A stretch of 64,000 nt of DNA from Clostridiales bacterium (GTDB lineage: Bacteria; Bacillota_A; Clostridia; Saccharofermentanales; Saccharofermentanaceae): contig JAGCGE010000152.1 of NCBI GenBank assembly GCA_017649745.1, positions 1 through 64,000 on the forward strand, in the 5' to 3' direction. Each line of letters starts with the position of its first letter. Position 1 is the first letter of the stretch. Shown here piece by piece: positions 49,901-57,715 of the stretch. Made by a program: the position numbers and the translations under genes. Below the pieces are notes generated by a model. The model had not been told where the DNA came from, ran no database searches, and was given only the letters and a program-made list of their open reading frames with translations.

Positions 49901-51255
49901 TCCCGGGCTACAAGTATGAATGGGGTAAATCAACCTATCTCGGCGAAGAGGTAGGTGAAGGCGGACGAGTATATGCTGAACCGGGAATCCATTTCTGGGA
50001 CGCATTGCTCGATGTTGCTTCAATGCATCCTCATTCGACCATCGCGGAGTGCCTCTTCGGTCCGGAATTCACACGCCGATTCAAGGAAATCGTGGACGGA
50101 CGAGTCTCAATCAAGCACGAAGCATGGTCAGAAATCAACAATATTCTGGGCGGTAAGCTGACTAAGTACATCAAGTGGGTCGAGGATGGCAAGATCACCT
50201 CAAAACAGCTCGCTGATGCACTTAAGACAGCTATCAACTCGGTTTATGGTCTGACCGCTGCTAAGTTCGACAATCCGTTCAAAGACCCGCGTAACATCGA
50301 CAACATCGTTGCTAAGCGTGGTGCACTATTCATGATGAACCTCGAGCAGGAGGTAAAGAGCCGCGGATATACGGTTGCACACATCAAGACTGACTCTATC
50401 AAGATCCCGAACGCCGACATGAAGATTATCAACTTCGTCATGGAGTACGGCAAGCGATACGGTTACACCTTTGAACACGAGGCGACGTACGAACGCATGT
50501 GTCTCGTTAACGACGCCGTCTACATCGCAAGGTATGCAAAGGCTGAAGATTGTGAACGGCTGTACGGTTATGTCCCTGGCGACAACAAGAAAAAGGGTGG
50601 TCAATGGACAGCAACCGGCACGCAGTTCGCAGTCCCCTACGTCTTCAAGTCTTTGTTTACCCATGAAGACATCAAGTTCGAAGACATGTGCGAGACCATG
50701 AGCGTGACATCATCGCTGTATTTGAGAGATCCAGACGACCCCGATAATCCGGAATTTATCGGACGAGTCGGTCAGTTCTGTCCCATCAAACCCGGATGCG
50801 GCGGTAAAGAGCTGCTGCGTGAGGGTAAGGACAAAGAAGGCAATGTCAAGTTCTCTGCCGCAACCGGCACCAAGGGCTACTTATGGCTCGAATCGGAGCA
50901 GGTACGGACGCTCGGTAAAGAGGGCGATGTCGACAGAAGCTACTACGACGCCATGGCGAATAAAGCAATCGAGACTATCAGCCAGTATGGTGATTTCGAT
51001 GCTTTCGTTGACGTCGAAACAGTTCCTCAGTATGTGCATTATGTGCTGGAGCCAACACCTCTTGATGCTGAGGCCGAAGAGCCTGCTCAGAATTTCAAGT
51101 TCTGCCCGATATATCGGGAAAATACGCTTAATCCAACAACAGATTATGACCATTGCTGGAATTGCCCGTATTCGCACGTCGATCTCTGCGAACCATGGAC
51201 ACAACCCGACATCTGTGAGAAAGGTTACGACATCCATGACTTGATTCCGTTCTGA
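46999..51255 (+). CDS. Fused helicase-primase and family B DNA polymerase
   Basis: A 1418-residue replication protein. The helicase part has Walker A GEPGTGKS (near 186-193) and ASNKPVKI in an SF3/D5-like fold. SKSGGGLHLHYLY (near 549) is a primase-polymerase-like signature. The polymerase part has exonuclease motifs FYDVEVFP (near 718), FNVRRYDNH (near 777) and YCDNDV (near 871). Polymerase motif A is DVASMHPHS (near 1004), motif B KTAINSVYG (near 1075) and motif C IKTDSIKI (near 1130), where the usual first Asp of DTDS is Lys. A Cys-rich C-terminus (FCPIY...HCWNCPYSHVDLC) may bind zinc. Such fusions unite unwinding, priming and synthesis. Confidence 0.85.
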   Translation: MLDFLYVATQRKKSNGRTVIEVKPKFNVRKVNDLMIRGGDFYAVYDESTGLWSTDEDVLISMVDAEVRKVYKETKEKYPEEIIEPLYMMDSDSGSIDRWHKYVQKQCRDNFHPLDDELCWSNTELKRESYVSKSLKYPLEEGNHDAWDKMVGTLYDEQERHKIEWCIGAIVNGASKRLQKFLVFYGEPGTGKSTIIGFIEDLFEGYITAFDAKALGSSNATFALEPFKDNPLVGIQHDGDLSRIEDNTRLNSLVAHEKMTMNAKYEKMYPVAFKTFLIMASNKPVKITDMKSGILRRLIDVSPTGNTLPKREYDRLKKAIKFELGAIAYHCKQVFEADPGFYDKYTPLRMMGASNDFYNFMLDNVFVFLKHDGTTQKAAWEMYKTWCDDAKVSYPLALRLFKEELRTYFWDYSERYVIDGERVRSYYHGFRKDKFDNDILDEEGIVEEPPEDKFVVPLWLRLKEQPSTFDSMCQDCPAQYANKYETPKVSWDKVKTTLEDIDTSKLHYVQVPENHIVIDFDIPDEDGNKCLEKNIEAASKWPQTYAETSKSGGGLHLHYLYTGDVSKLNRIYEDHVEIKVYTGNQALRRKLTVCNELEIATISSGLPLREEKVTKPMIDLDNVQSEKGIRTTIKKALAKGIHGDTTSNINAIKWVLDNIYNSGKPYDVTDLYGAVLAFAASSTNQAETNIKTVSKMHFKSEEVSENHDLAEAPIVFYDVEVFPNLFLVNWKVIEPETESFEDIIKAIHEARTKPVTRMINPSPKDIEKLLQYRLIGFNVRRYDNHMLYACLVGYTNEQIYKLSKNIIDHQKGFFGAAYNISYTDIYDFASAGNKKSLKKLEIEMGVHHQELGLPWDQPVPEELWPRVAEYCDNDVISTEAAFWYLEADWVARQILADIADLTVNDTTNQLTTKIIFGNEKKPQSQFCYRNLAEPVKELPAPVSAFLHDACPEMMAWWADNSESLLPYFPGYKYEWGKSTYLGEEVGEGGRVYAEPGIHFWDALLDVASMHPHSTIAECLFGPEFTRRFKEIVDGRVSIKHEAWSEINNILGGKLTKYIKWVEDGKITSKQLADALKTAINSVYGLTAAKFDNPFKDPRNIDNIVAKRGALFMMNLEQEVKSRGYTVAHIKTDSIKIPNADMKIINFVMEYGKRYGYTFEHEATYERMCLVNDAVYIARYAKAEDCERLYGYVPGDNKKKGGQWTATGTQFAVPYVFKSLFTHEDIKFEDMCETMSVTSSLYLRDPDDPDNPEFIGRVGQFCPIKPGCGGKELLREGKDKEGNVKFSAATGTKGYLWLESEQVRTLGKEGDVDRSYYDAMANKAIETISQYGDFDAFVDVETVPQYVHYVLEPTPLDAEAEEPAQNFKFCPIYRENTLNPTTDYDHCWNCPYSHVDLCEPWTQPDICEKGYDIHDLIPF

Positions 51256-51257
51256 CA

Positions 51258-51281
51258 CGCAGACTTTGCATTTTCTATTAT
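51258..51281 (+). promoter_or_regulatory. CGC/-10 element 14 (variant CGCA)
   Basis: CGCA at 51258 and TATTAT 18 nt on, straight after the polymerase stop codon. Confidence 0.6.
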
Positions 51282-51324
51282 GGCAAAGGGTTTGCCAAAT
51301 TAAATTCTGAAAGGAGAATGTCTT

Positions 51325-51720
51325 ATGAAGAAGGACGAAATCAAGAAGTGGTTCAAGGAACACGAAAGCGAGGTTAAACTCGCATGCAAGATCACAGCAG
51401 GTATTGTGATCGCTGTTGTGGTTGGTAAGAAACTCAAGAAATCGTTCGCTACTATGGAGTACACTCCGAAAGTCGAGACGATTCCTAAGGAGGCACCGAA
51501 GTTTGTTCGGAACCTGCCGAAGGAAATCGTCGATCTCGGCTTTGAGACGTACGACCTTGGCGAGAGATGGATGGAATTTGCCAACTACGGCACGGATCTG
51601 CCTGAACTCAAGATCGATGACATGCATAAGGTAATCGACGCGATCAAAGATGTTCCAGGATTCAATCCTGAGGAAACCGGCATTCAAGCGATGTTCAACA
51701 TCTATGGATTGGACAAGTAA
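51325..51720 (+). CDS. Membrane-anchored early protein
   Basis: 131 residues: a charged N-terminus, one hydrophobic segment (ACKITAGIVIAVVVGKKL, about 20-37) and a soluble part (VETIPKEAPKFVRNLPKEIVDLGFETYDLGERWMEFANYG). AAAGGAG precedes the ATG. Function unknown. Confidence 0.6.
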   Translation: MKKDEIKKWFKEHESEVKLACKITAGIVIAVVVGKKLKKSFATMEYTPKVETIPKEAPKFVRNLPKEIVDLGFETYDLGERWMEFANYGTDLPELKIDDMHKVIDAIKDVPGFNPEETGIQAMFNIYGLDK

Positions 51721-51735
51721 ACCCAAGTCGAACTG

Positions 51736-51770
51736 GAGAGGGCACTTATGACAAGTGCTCTCTTCTTTTC
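51736..51770 (+). terminator. Intrinsic terminator
   Basis: GAGA/TCTC and GCACTT/AAGTGC form one stem (GG bulge), followed by TTCTTTTC. Confidence 0.8.
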
Positions 51771-51806
51771 ATAATCAATTTTCTTTTCTGAAAGGAGTAT
51801 TCTATT

Positions 51807-52307
51807 ATGCCGAACGCAAACATTATCAACATCGATGACACCCGTTTCATTTATGAAACAAACTTCAAGGGTGATCCCGCCAAGGACAAGTTCGGGGACG
51901 CTCGCCGCAAGTGCAACATCATCATCCCTGATCCTGAGCAGGCTAAGAATATGCTCGAACAGGGATACCGCGTGAAGTCGACAAAGCCGGGTCCGGACGA
52001 CGATCCGGAAGATTTCATCCCAACGAACTTTGTACAGGCGGTGCTGAAGTACCGCGACCGCTATGGTAAGGAGCTCAAGTACCCGCCGAAAGTCTATCTC
52101 GTTAACGCGGAAAACGAGCCGGTACCGCTCGATGAGGAGTCCGTTGGTGTTCTCGACAGCATCAGAGCGAGCAACGTCAATGTCATTCTCAATGGTTGGG
52201 AAACTGATGACGGCGGCAAATCGCTGTATATCCGCACCATGTACGTTGAGCAGGACTTCGATGACGACCCCTATGCGGCCAGGTACGCACGCAGAAGGGA
52301 TGAGTGA
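51807..52307 (+). CDS. ssDNA-binding-like protein
   Basis: 166 residues: FIYETNFKGDPAKDKFGDARRKCNIIIPDPEQAKNMLEQGYRVKSTKPG, YPPKVYLVNAENEPVPLDEESVGVLDSIRASNVNVILNGWE, SLYIRTMYVEQDFDDDPYAARYA. The OB-like strand order and acidic tail match a phage family often labelled single-stranded DNA-binding. The position after the polymerase supports this. Confidence 0.6.
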   Translation: MPNANIINIDDTRFIYETNFKGDPAKDKFGDARRKCNIIIPDPEQAKNMLEQGYRVKSTKPGPDDDPEDFIPTNFVQAVLKYRDRYGKELKYPPKVYLVNAENEPVPLDEESVGVLDSIRASNVNVILNGWETDDGGKSLYIRTMYVEQDFDDDPYAARYARRRDE

Positions 52308-52309
52308 TC

Positions 52310-53779
52310 ATGGCAGGTACGGGCTTTAACTACATCCGGGAGATTATGCAAATGAATCTCCCGGACGAATCTACACCCAAACCTCTCAGAGAATATGAGA
52401 GTGAGGAGAAAGCGAAGAAGTTTCATTATATCGGACTTACGCCGTATATGCCGTACGACCATAATTGCACAGTGAAGCTTATGCCTGCTGGTATGGCAGG
52501 TGTCATCATGTGCAATAAAGACGAGCTCACAGTGTATAATGCATCCGTAAACGATGTCATCCAACATTGCGGTCGTCTTTATACGTACACGCAACGAGGA
52601 CATTGGGCGCCGTTCGTTCCGGGTCCCTGTACTGACTACGATGGTCCAAATCCGTACGAGAAGACCGTTTACATCAGTACATCCACAGAGTATGACAGTC
52701 ATCTCGCTGACGCCATCAGAGAGAATATCAAGAAGACTCTCGATGAGGCGGGTGTCCTCGGTCCGTGCAAAATTGAGCGTGTTTCCGATACTGAGATCGT
52801 TGCCAAGTACGGCATAAAGTATATCGGAGAGACAGAAACGGACGTGAAGAGAGCGCCGAATAAGCGTGCTGTATGGCTTGAGTCTCGGTTTCGCCCTTAC
52901 AACCGTGTCCGACATGCAGCCAACATCGGTGAAGCGGTTAAGTGGGACGGTCAGTTATACGTATGGAACGGCAACCAATGGGTTGAGATGCCGAAACCTG
53001 AAAAAGTGGCTATGGAGTGGCCTAAAACAAATAAGGAGGAAAAGAATATGGCAGTTGATATCAGATATCTCGGAGAGTCTGAACTGAGAATTTACGAGGG
53101 TTCTACGAACAGTACGGTCAAAATCAATGGAAAGCACGGGATCGCTAAATACGGCGATATCGTCATGTCCGATGGTGAACTCTATGCATTTGTGAAGGCG
53201 AGCGATGACAGCCGCATTGCATGGCGCCACATCTCGTCTATTACACTTGGCGATGGCGGTCCTGTCTTCTGCTACAATAAGGTGAAGCCGAATTGGCTCG
53301 CCATCAAGAACGTGGTCTTCAACGACCCCGCGACCATCGTTATGTGGCAGGACGGCACGAAAACAATCGTCAAGTGCGGCGAGGACGAGGAGTTCGATTG
53401 GGAAAAGGGTCTTGCCATGGCCGTCGCAAAGAAAGCGTTCGGCAACCAGGGCAACTATTTCAATCAGATCAAGAAATGGAAGCCGGATGAGGATGAGGCA
53501 GGAGAATCGACTTGTGACATCACACGGTCTATCAGAGAGGCTATCAACGGCGTGTTCGGTGATCCTAAGCGCGCAAAAGCAGCGAAGAAGCTCACTGCCA
53601 TTCAGGAACTTATCGTTGATATGACGTTCAAAGGCGCGACAAAGAGCGAGCTCGTGAGGGCTATTCGGTTCTCCAAGGATCTTATTGATGCTTCCAAGGG
53701 CGCGGATATTGACATTGCCAAGTCCGTTGCTGAGCTCGGCATCGCTGAACTCGAGGCTAAGTACCAGCCTAAAAAGTAA
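52310..53779 (+). CDS. Two-domain early protein with internal start
   Basis: 489 residues from the ATG at 52310. The N-terminal about 245 residues are a separate domain (FHYIGLTPYMPYDHNCTVKLMPAGMAGVIMCNKDELTVYNASV). From 53048 begins a well-known phage family (VVFNDPATIVMWQDGTKTIVKCGEDEEFDWEKGLAMAVAKKAFGN), joined in frame. The junction keeps AAGGAGG and ATG, so the second domain is probably also made alone. Function of both parts unknown. Confidence 0.65.
   Translation: MAGTGFNYIREIMQMNLPDESTPKPLREYESEEKAKKFHYIGLTPYMPYDHNCTVKLMPAGMAGVIMCNKDELTVYNASVNDVIQHCGRLYTYTQRGHWAPFVPGPCTDYDGPNPYEKTVYISTSTEYDSHLADAIRENIKKTLDEAGVLGPCKIERVSDTEIVAKYGIKYIGETETDVKRAPNKRAVWLESRFRPYNRVRHAANIGEAVKWDGQLYVWNGNQWVEMPKPEKVAMEWPKTNKEEKNMAVDIRYLGESELRIYEGSTNSTVKINGKHGIAKYGDIVMSDGELYAFVKASDDSRIAWRHISSITLGDGGPVFCYNKVKPNWLAIKNVVFNDPATIVMWQDGTKTIVKCGEDEEFDWEKGLAMAVAKKAFGNQGNYFNQIKKWKPDEDEAGESTCDITRSIREAINGVFGDPKRAKAAKKLTAIQELIVDMTFKGATKSELVRAIRFSKDLIDASKGADIDIAKSVAELGIAELEAKYQPKK
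53033..53050 (+). promoter_or_regulatory. Internal ribosome-binding site and ATG
   Basis: AAGGAGG (53033-53039), 8 nt, ATG (53048), in frame as codon 247 of the long gene. It would give a 243-residue C-terminal product. Confidence 0.65.
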
Positions 53780-53786
53780 TCCAAAT

Positions 53787-53813
53787 GGGGGAGTCGGCTA
53801 AGGTTGGCTCCCC
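53787..53813 (+). terminator. Stem-loop after the two-domain gene
   Basis: GGGGAG/CTCCCC with a 14-nt loop, followed by ATATTCTAAC; it lacks a U-run, so it may only attenuate. Confidence 0.55.
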
Positions 53814-53852
53814 ATATTCTAACTTAACTCAAACTCGAAAGGAGAATGACTC

Positions 53853-54146
53853 ATGGAAAAATTCAAACTCGGGCAATTAGTAGCGACTCGTGGCGTGAGT
53901 GATCGGATGCAGCACGACCTTGCATTCGCAGCATTTGTGTCGAAGGCCATCAGACGCTACAAGGAATGCGACTGGGGGGATTCGCCTAAGGAGGATAAGG
54001 CGAGTAATGACGCCGCAGTCGAATCGGGTGAAGACCGCATCTTCGCTGCTTACGAGCAGGTCGGTGTGAAAGCCCCAATGAAAATTTGGATTATTACAGA
54101 ATGGGACCGGTCAGCTACGACCATCCTGTTTCCTGAAGAATATTAA
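53853..54146 (+). CDS. Conserved early phage protein
   Basis: 97 residues: GQLVATRGVSDRMQHDLAFAAFVSKAIRRYKECDWGD, GEDRIFAAYEQVG, KIWIITEWDRSATTILFPEEY. This strongly patterned family is frequent in Firmicutes phages and plasmids. Function unknown. AAAGGAG precedes the ATG. Confidence 0.7.
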   Translation: MEKFKLGQLVATRGVSDRMQHDLAFAAFVSKAIRRYKECDWGDSPKEDKASNDAAVESGEDRIFAAYEQVGVKAPMKIWIITEWDRSATTILFPEEY

Positions 54147-54159
54147 GGAGGCGTGAGAC

Positions 54160-54591
54160 ATGAATGAAGATATGAAGAGCTTCCTTTCAGAGATGCTCGA
54201 TGGAATGCCTGCTGAGCTTAAAGAGGTGCTCCGAAAAGCCGTGTACGAACGGTCAGATGCCATGGTGTCTGATCCGGAGATTCGCAAGCAGAAGCGCGCT
54301 GAAATTGAAGCGATGGGCGATCCGGATATGCTTAAAGGATTCGATTCTGCTTGCCACATGTATGACCTCAACGTGCAAGCAGTGCAGCTCCTCGGTAATA
54401 TCAAACACATGCTTGAGGAATTCGATCCGGAAAACCTATCATCGGCCGATCTCAAATCGAATATCAGTCTCATTAAGCGTCTGCAATTCACTCTTGTTCT
54501 CGGTCTTGAGAATATGGACACCCTGATGTCCGAAACAATGGAGGATAACGATGAGAATCGAGATGGGGACACATCAGGTCGAAGCACTTGA
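54160..54591 (+). CDS. Helical early protein
   Basis: 143 residues, nearly all helical (MKSFLSEMLDGMPAELKEVLRKAVYERSD...). No domain recognised. It overlaps the helicase gene by 41 nt, suggesting coordinated translation. Confidence 0.55.
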   Translation: MNEDMKSFLSEMLDGMPAELKEVLRKAVYERSDAMVSDPEIRKQKRAEIEAMGDPDMLKGFDSACHMYDLNVQAVQLLGNIKHMLEEFDPENLSSADLKSNISLIKRLQFTLVLGLENMDTLMSETMEDNDENRDGDTSGRST

Positions 54592-55807
54592 TCGAATCCG
54601 AAACGGCTGCATTGTCCATGGTGGCACTGGCAGCGGCAAATCAAGAACCAGTCTGGCGTACTATTACACCCAATTCGGCGGCAAAATCAAGGTAATAGAC
54701 GATGAGTGGGTCGAGCTTGATGGTAAGATGAAGCATCCACGAGATCTCTATGTCATCACAACGGCCCAGAAGAGGGATAAGCTTGAATGGGAAGCCGAAA
54801 TGACACCGTTTATGCTCACACCGAATCCGGAAGTGGCTGTATATGACCATAAGGTTGTGATAGACAGCTGGAACAACATCAAGAAATACAAAGAAGTCAA
54901 AGGTGCTTTCTTTATATTCGATGAGCAGAGAGTTGTCGGATCCGGCGCATGGGTTAAGGCGTTCCTCAAGATCGCTAAGTTCAACCAATGGATTCTACTC
55001 TCCGCAACCCCTGGTGATACCTGGAGTGACTACATTCCAGTATTCATAGCGAACGGATTCTACCAAACACGGAGGGAATTCAAGGAGCAACATATCATAT
55101 ATAAGCCGTTTACCAAATTCCCGCAAATTGACAGATACATCAATACGGGACGGCTGATTCGGCTCCGAAACAAAATCCTTGTCGACATGGATTTTGAGAG
55201 GGACACTACTCAACACCATGAATTCTTGTTCACGGACTATGATAAGCAGGCTTACCGAGATATCCTAAAGTTACGCTGGAATCCATTCGCGGACAAGCCC
55301 ATCGAGACTCCGGGAGAATTCTGTCAGTGCCTCAGACGCACTGTATCGAGCACAGAATCTCGTCAATTGGCGATGCTTGAATTATTTGAGCAGCATCCAA
55401 GACTTATAGTGTTCTATAATTTCGATTACGAACGCGAAATCTTATTGAACCTAGGTTACGGAGCTGACGTGGAGATCGCGGAATGGTCTGGACATAAGCA
55501 TCAGCCGATTCCGGAGTCTGACCGATGGGTGTATCTCGTACAATACAATGCCGGTGCGGAAGGTTGGAACTGTATTAAGACTGACACCATCGTATTCTAT
55601 AGCGAGAACTACTCCTATAAGATGATGGAGCAGGCAGCCGGACGCATCGACCGTATGAACACCAAGTACAGAGACTTGTACTACTACCATTTAACATCTC
55701 GGAGTTCGATTGAGCTCGCTGTCAGAAGGGCTTTGAATGAGAAGAAACAGTTCAACGAGCAGAGGTTCGTTGGCAAGTATGGATTCGAAAGGAGAGTCGC
55801 GGTATGA
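54551..55807 (+). CDS. DExx-box (SF2) helicase
   Basis: 418 residues. Motif I GGTGSGKS (24-31), motif II IFDEQR (near 120), motif III LLSATPGDTW (near 151), motif V VQYNAGAEGWNC and motif VI QAAGRIDRM. A compact SNF2/DEAD-like helicase as found in early operons of Firmicutes phages. GGAGG lies upstream of the ATG. Likely in replication or recombination; substrate unknown. Confidence 0.85.
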   Translation: MRIEMGTHQVEALDRIRNGCIVHGGTGSGKSRTSLAYYYTQFGGKIKVIDDEWVELDGKMKHPRDLYVITTAQKRDKLEWEAEMTPFMLTPNPEVAVYDHKVVIDSWNNIKKYKEVKGAFFIFDEQRVVGSGAWVKAFLKIAKFNQWILLSATPGDTWSDYIPVFIANGFYQTRREFKEQHIIYKPFTKFPQIDRYINTGRLIRLRNKILVDMDFERDTTQHHEFLFTDYDKQAYRDILKLRWNPFADKPIETPGEFCQCLRRTVSSTESRQLAMLELFEQHPRLIVFYNFDYEREILLNLGYGADVEIAEWSGHKHQPIPESDRWVYLVQYNAGAEGWNCIKTDTIVFYSENYSYKMMEQAAGRIDRMNTKYRDLYYYHLTSRSSIELAVRRALNEKKQFNEQRFVGKYGFERRVAV

Positions 55808-56172
55808 TCGATACCAGTTACGAAGGAATTGAACAGTTCCGAAAGGATTTACCAATTCTTCGAGCATTTGCCGGATGGTCGAGTGACGCCCTTGCTGATA
55901 TGCTTGGGGTGTCCAGAGCCACAATGATACACATTGAGCGAGGAGATGCGATCAATACGGTCTATTACCTCGCCATCAAGAAGCTTCTCGACGAGGCCGC
56001 GGATAAAGATCGAACTCTTAAGGACGTCCTCGATCTCCTTGACGTCATGCAGTACCATGATATGTTCATCACAAGCGCGACAGAAATCATTAAAACTCGC
56101 TGCCGCGGCCGCACTAAGGCTCGTGGAAAGGAAGAACTCGGCGAATGGTTCCGCTGTGTATGGACGAACTAA
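55804..56172 (+). CDS. XRE-family HTH regulator
   Basis: 122 residues. The HTH is LRAFAGWSSDALADMLGVSRATMIHIERGD (about 19-48), followed by AINTVYYLAIKKLLDEAA and a helical C-terminus with a basic patch (KTRCRGRTKARGKEE). It overlaps the helicase stop. A candidate controller of early promoters; its target is unknown. Confidence 0.75.
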   Translation: MIDTSYEGIEQFRKDLPILRAFAGWSSDALADMLGVSRATMIHIERGDAINTVYYLAIKKLLDEAADKDRTLKDVLDLLDVMQYHDMFITSATEIIKTRCRGRTKARGKEELGEWFRCVWTN

Positions 56173-56181
56173 ATCGTGATA

Positions 56182-56205
56182 CGCGAAATTTGCACGTTAT
56201 ATAGT
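56182..56205 (+). promoter_or_regulatory. CGCGAAA/-10 element 15
   Basis: CGCGAAAT at 56182 and TATAGT 18 nt on. It is followed by AAAGGAGG but no gene; see the next feature. Confidence 0.7.
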
Positions 56206-56280
56206 GAAAGGAGGTGCCCTCACGTAGGGCTCCTTAATTATAGAGATCGAGGCTCTTAACGGGGCCTCTTTCTCTTTCTA
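56206..56280 (+). ncRNA. Gene-less cassette with two hairpins
   Basis: After element 15 come AAAGGAGG, a hairpin GCCCT/AGGGC that partly encloses the ribosome-binding site, and a terminator (GAGGC/GCCTC, 56249-56268, then TTTCTCTTTC). No reading frame of useful length exists. It is either a small RNA or the remains of a deleted gene. Confidence 0.4.
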
Positions 56281-56309
56281 ACTTTATTCTAACTTAGGAG
56301 GAAAATGTT

Positions 56310-56750
56310 ATGAAACTCAATGTGCATCCCGAAATCGAAGCGGTGCTTCAAAACGGATTTACTGATTCTCGGACAGGTATTACCTATCCAAAAGAGATCG
56401 TAAAAATGTTTATCGACGAGGCGATCGAACGACACAACGAAAGAAAGTATCTGGGTCCGTTTACCAAGCATAAGGAGCTTGTTCACGATCTTGGTATGTG
56501 CCGAGTAACTTATCTCGCGTGCTCTAACACGCCGGGATGGGTTGTCGATGACAATAACGAACGTCCTGATGCAGGTCCGGTTAACGTTACTGATTTCGTT
56601 CAATCCAACCATTTATTGGGTTCTAGCTCCGCCGGACTTCAGATTCAGATTCGAACATTCACCAGAAAAGAAGATGGTTGTCATGTGATGGCCATAACTC
56701 GCAAAGATCCGATTAAGATTTATCATCAGCAAGGACTGAAAAGGGGGTAA
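56310..56750 (+). CDS. Early protein of unknown function
   Basis: 146 residues, soluble, mixed alpha/beta (VHPEIEAVLQNGFTDSRTGITYPKEIVKMFIDEAIERHNERK...). No known domain. AGGAGG precedes the ATG. The leader before it (TTCTAACTTTATTCTAACTT) is G-free and resembles the leader of the gene at 57324. Confidence 0.55.
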   Translation: MKLNVHPEIEAVLQNGFTDSRTGITYPKEIVKMFIDEAIERHNERKYLGPFTKHKELVHDLGMCRVTYLACSNTPGWVVDDNNERPDAGPVNVTDFVQSNHLLGSSSAGLQIQIRTFTRKEDGCHVMAITRKDPIKIYHQQGLKRG

Positions 56751-56755
56751 TGATT

Positions 56756-57034
56756 ATGAAAATGGGAACCGTATCGAACAGCATCTTCCATGCTCTGGGC
56801 AAGAACAGAGGGCAGGTCAAGATCTCGATGGATGATGCAAAGTGGCATGAGGCGGCAATGGACGCGCTTGGTCATATGAGCAAACCTGAGGATTGGGGCG
56901 TAATCCGTGACCGCTACTTCGAGAAGTGCAACAACATGTCCGCGCTTATCGGCTTCGCAGTCGGTGTGAGCATGGTGTGTGTCGTTGCTAAGGTGAGAAA
57001 GGACATCAAGGAGCGGGACGAGCACGCGAAATAA
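56756..57034 (+). CDS. Small membrane protein
   Basis: 92 residues from the ATG at 56756 (AAGGGGG 8 nt upstream). A soluble N-terminus, one hydrophobic segment (SALIGFAVGVSMVCVVA, about 62-78) and a charged end (KVRKDIKERDEHAK) whose last codons form promoter-like element 16. Confidence 0.55.
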   Translation: MKMGTVSNSIFHALGKNRGQVKISMDDAKWHEAAMDALGHMSKPEDWGVIRDRYFEKCNNMSALIGFAVGVSMVCVVAKVRKDIKERDEHAK

Positions 57035-57048
57035 ACCCTTTCTGTAAT
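57025..57048 (+). promoter_or_regulatory. CGCGAAA/-10 element 16
   Basis: CGCGAAAT at 57025 and TGTAAT 18 nt on, then AAAGGAGG of the next gene. The left half lies inside coding sequence. Confidence 0.6.
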
Positions 57049-57064
57049 GAAAGGAGGGTCTATC

Positions 57065-57271
57065 ATGGCTAGAAATATCGACGATATTGAAGCTGATCTT
57101 AAACAAGCGCAAGAGGATTACTCATATCTCGAAGCGGAGGATTTGAAGGAGTTCGAAAAGCTTAGATATGAGCGCCTTATGCGCATTGCGAAATTGACCA
57201 GCGAACGAAATAGGCACTGGATCGATTACGAACGAGCCAGATTAGATCGAATAAAGGTTGAGCACTCGTAA
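57065..57271 (+). CDS. Small coiled-coil protein
   Basis: 68 residues from the ATG at 57065 (AAAGGAGGG upstream). Almost entirely charged helix (NIDDIEADLKQAQEDYSYLEAEDLKEFEKLRYERLM...). Function unknown. Single-gene cassette. Confidence 0.55.
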   Translation: MARNIDDIEADLKQAQEDYSYLEAEDLKEFEKLRYERLMRIAKLTSERNRHWIDYERARLDRIKVEHS

Positions 57272-57290
57272 CGGGTGCTCTTCTCTTTTA
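57260..57290 (+). terminator. Intrinsic terminator
   Basis: GAGCAC/GTGCTC with loop TCGTAACGG, followed by TTCTCTTTT; it overlaps the preceding stop. Confidence 0.8.
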
Positions 57291-57323
57291 CTCAAACTTA
57301 ATCAAACTTAGGAGGAAATTATT

Positions 57324-57713
57324 ATGAGCAAACTTAAAAAGGTAATCAAGGTTGCGACGAAGGGCGTTGGAACGCTCATCAGTGAGATTCTGGCACGGAC
57401 GTTTAGTTATTCGTTCGAGCACACCTCATACATTATCTATTGGTATCAGAATCCCAATGGTACCAGAGCCGAAGCAGACAAGTTCTGCATCGACAACAAA
57501 AAATACATCGTCGAGAATATTGACGGATTGGTTGACGGTGTGCTTGATAAGGTTTCCGAAAAGCTCGGTATTGGTAACCATCCTGAAAAGAAGCAGCACC
57601 ATTACTGCGGCGAGTGCAAGTATTTCGCACTATGCAATGATGAGGCTATTAAGCGTGACAATGCGAAACTCGACCCGTATTCGGATGCTTGCAGTGAGTT
57701 TGAGGAGGTGTGA
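57324..57713 (+). CDS. Protein with C-terminal Cys cluster
   Basis: 129 residues. A basic N-terminal helix (KLKKVIKVATKGVGTLISEIL), a middle domain, and a Cys motif YCGECKYFALCNDEAI...DACSEF near the end that likely binds metal. A similar motif ends the genes at 60285, 60794 and 62923. Function unknown. Confidence 0.6.
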   Translation: MSKLKKVIKVATKGVGTLISEILARTFSYSFEHTSYIIYWYQNPNGTRAEADKFCIDNKKYIVENIDGLVDGVLDKVSEKLGIGNHPEKKQHHYCGECKYFALCNDEAIKRDNAKLDPYSDACSEFEEV

Positions 57714-57715
57714 CC

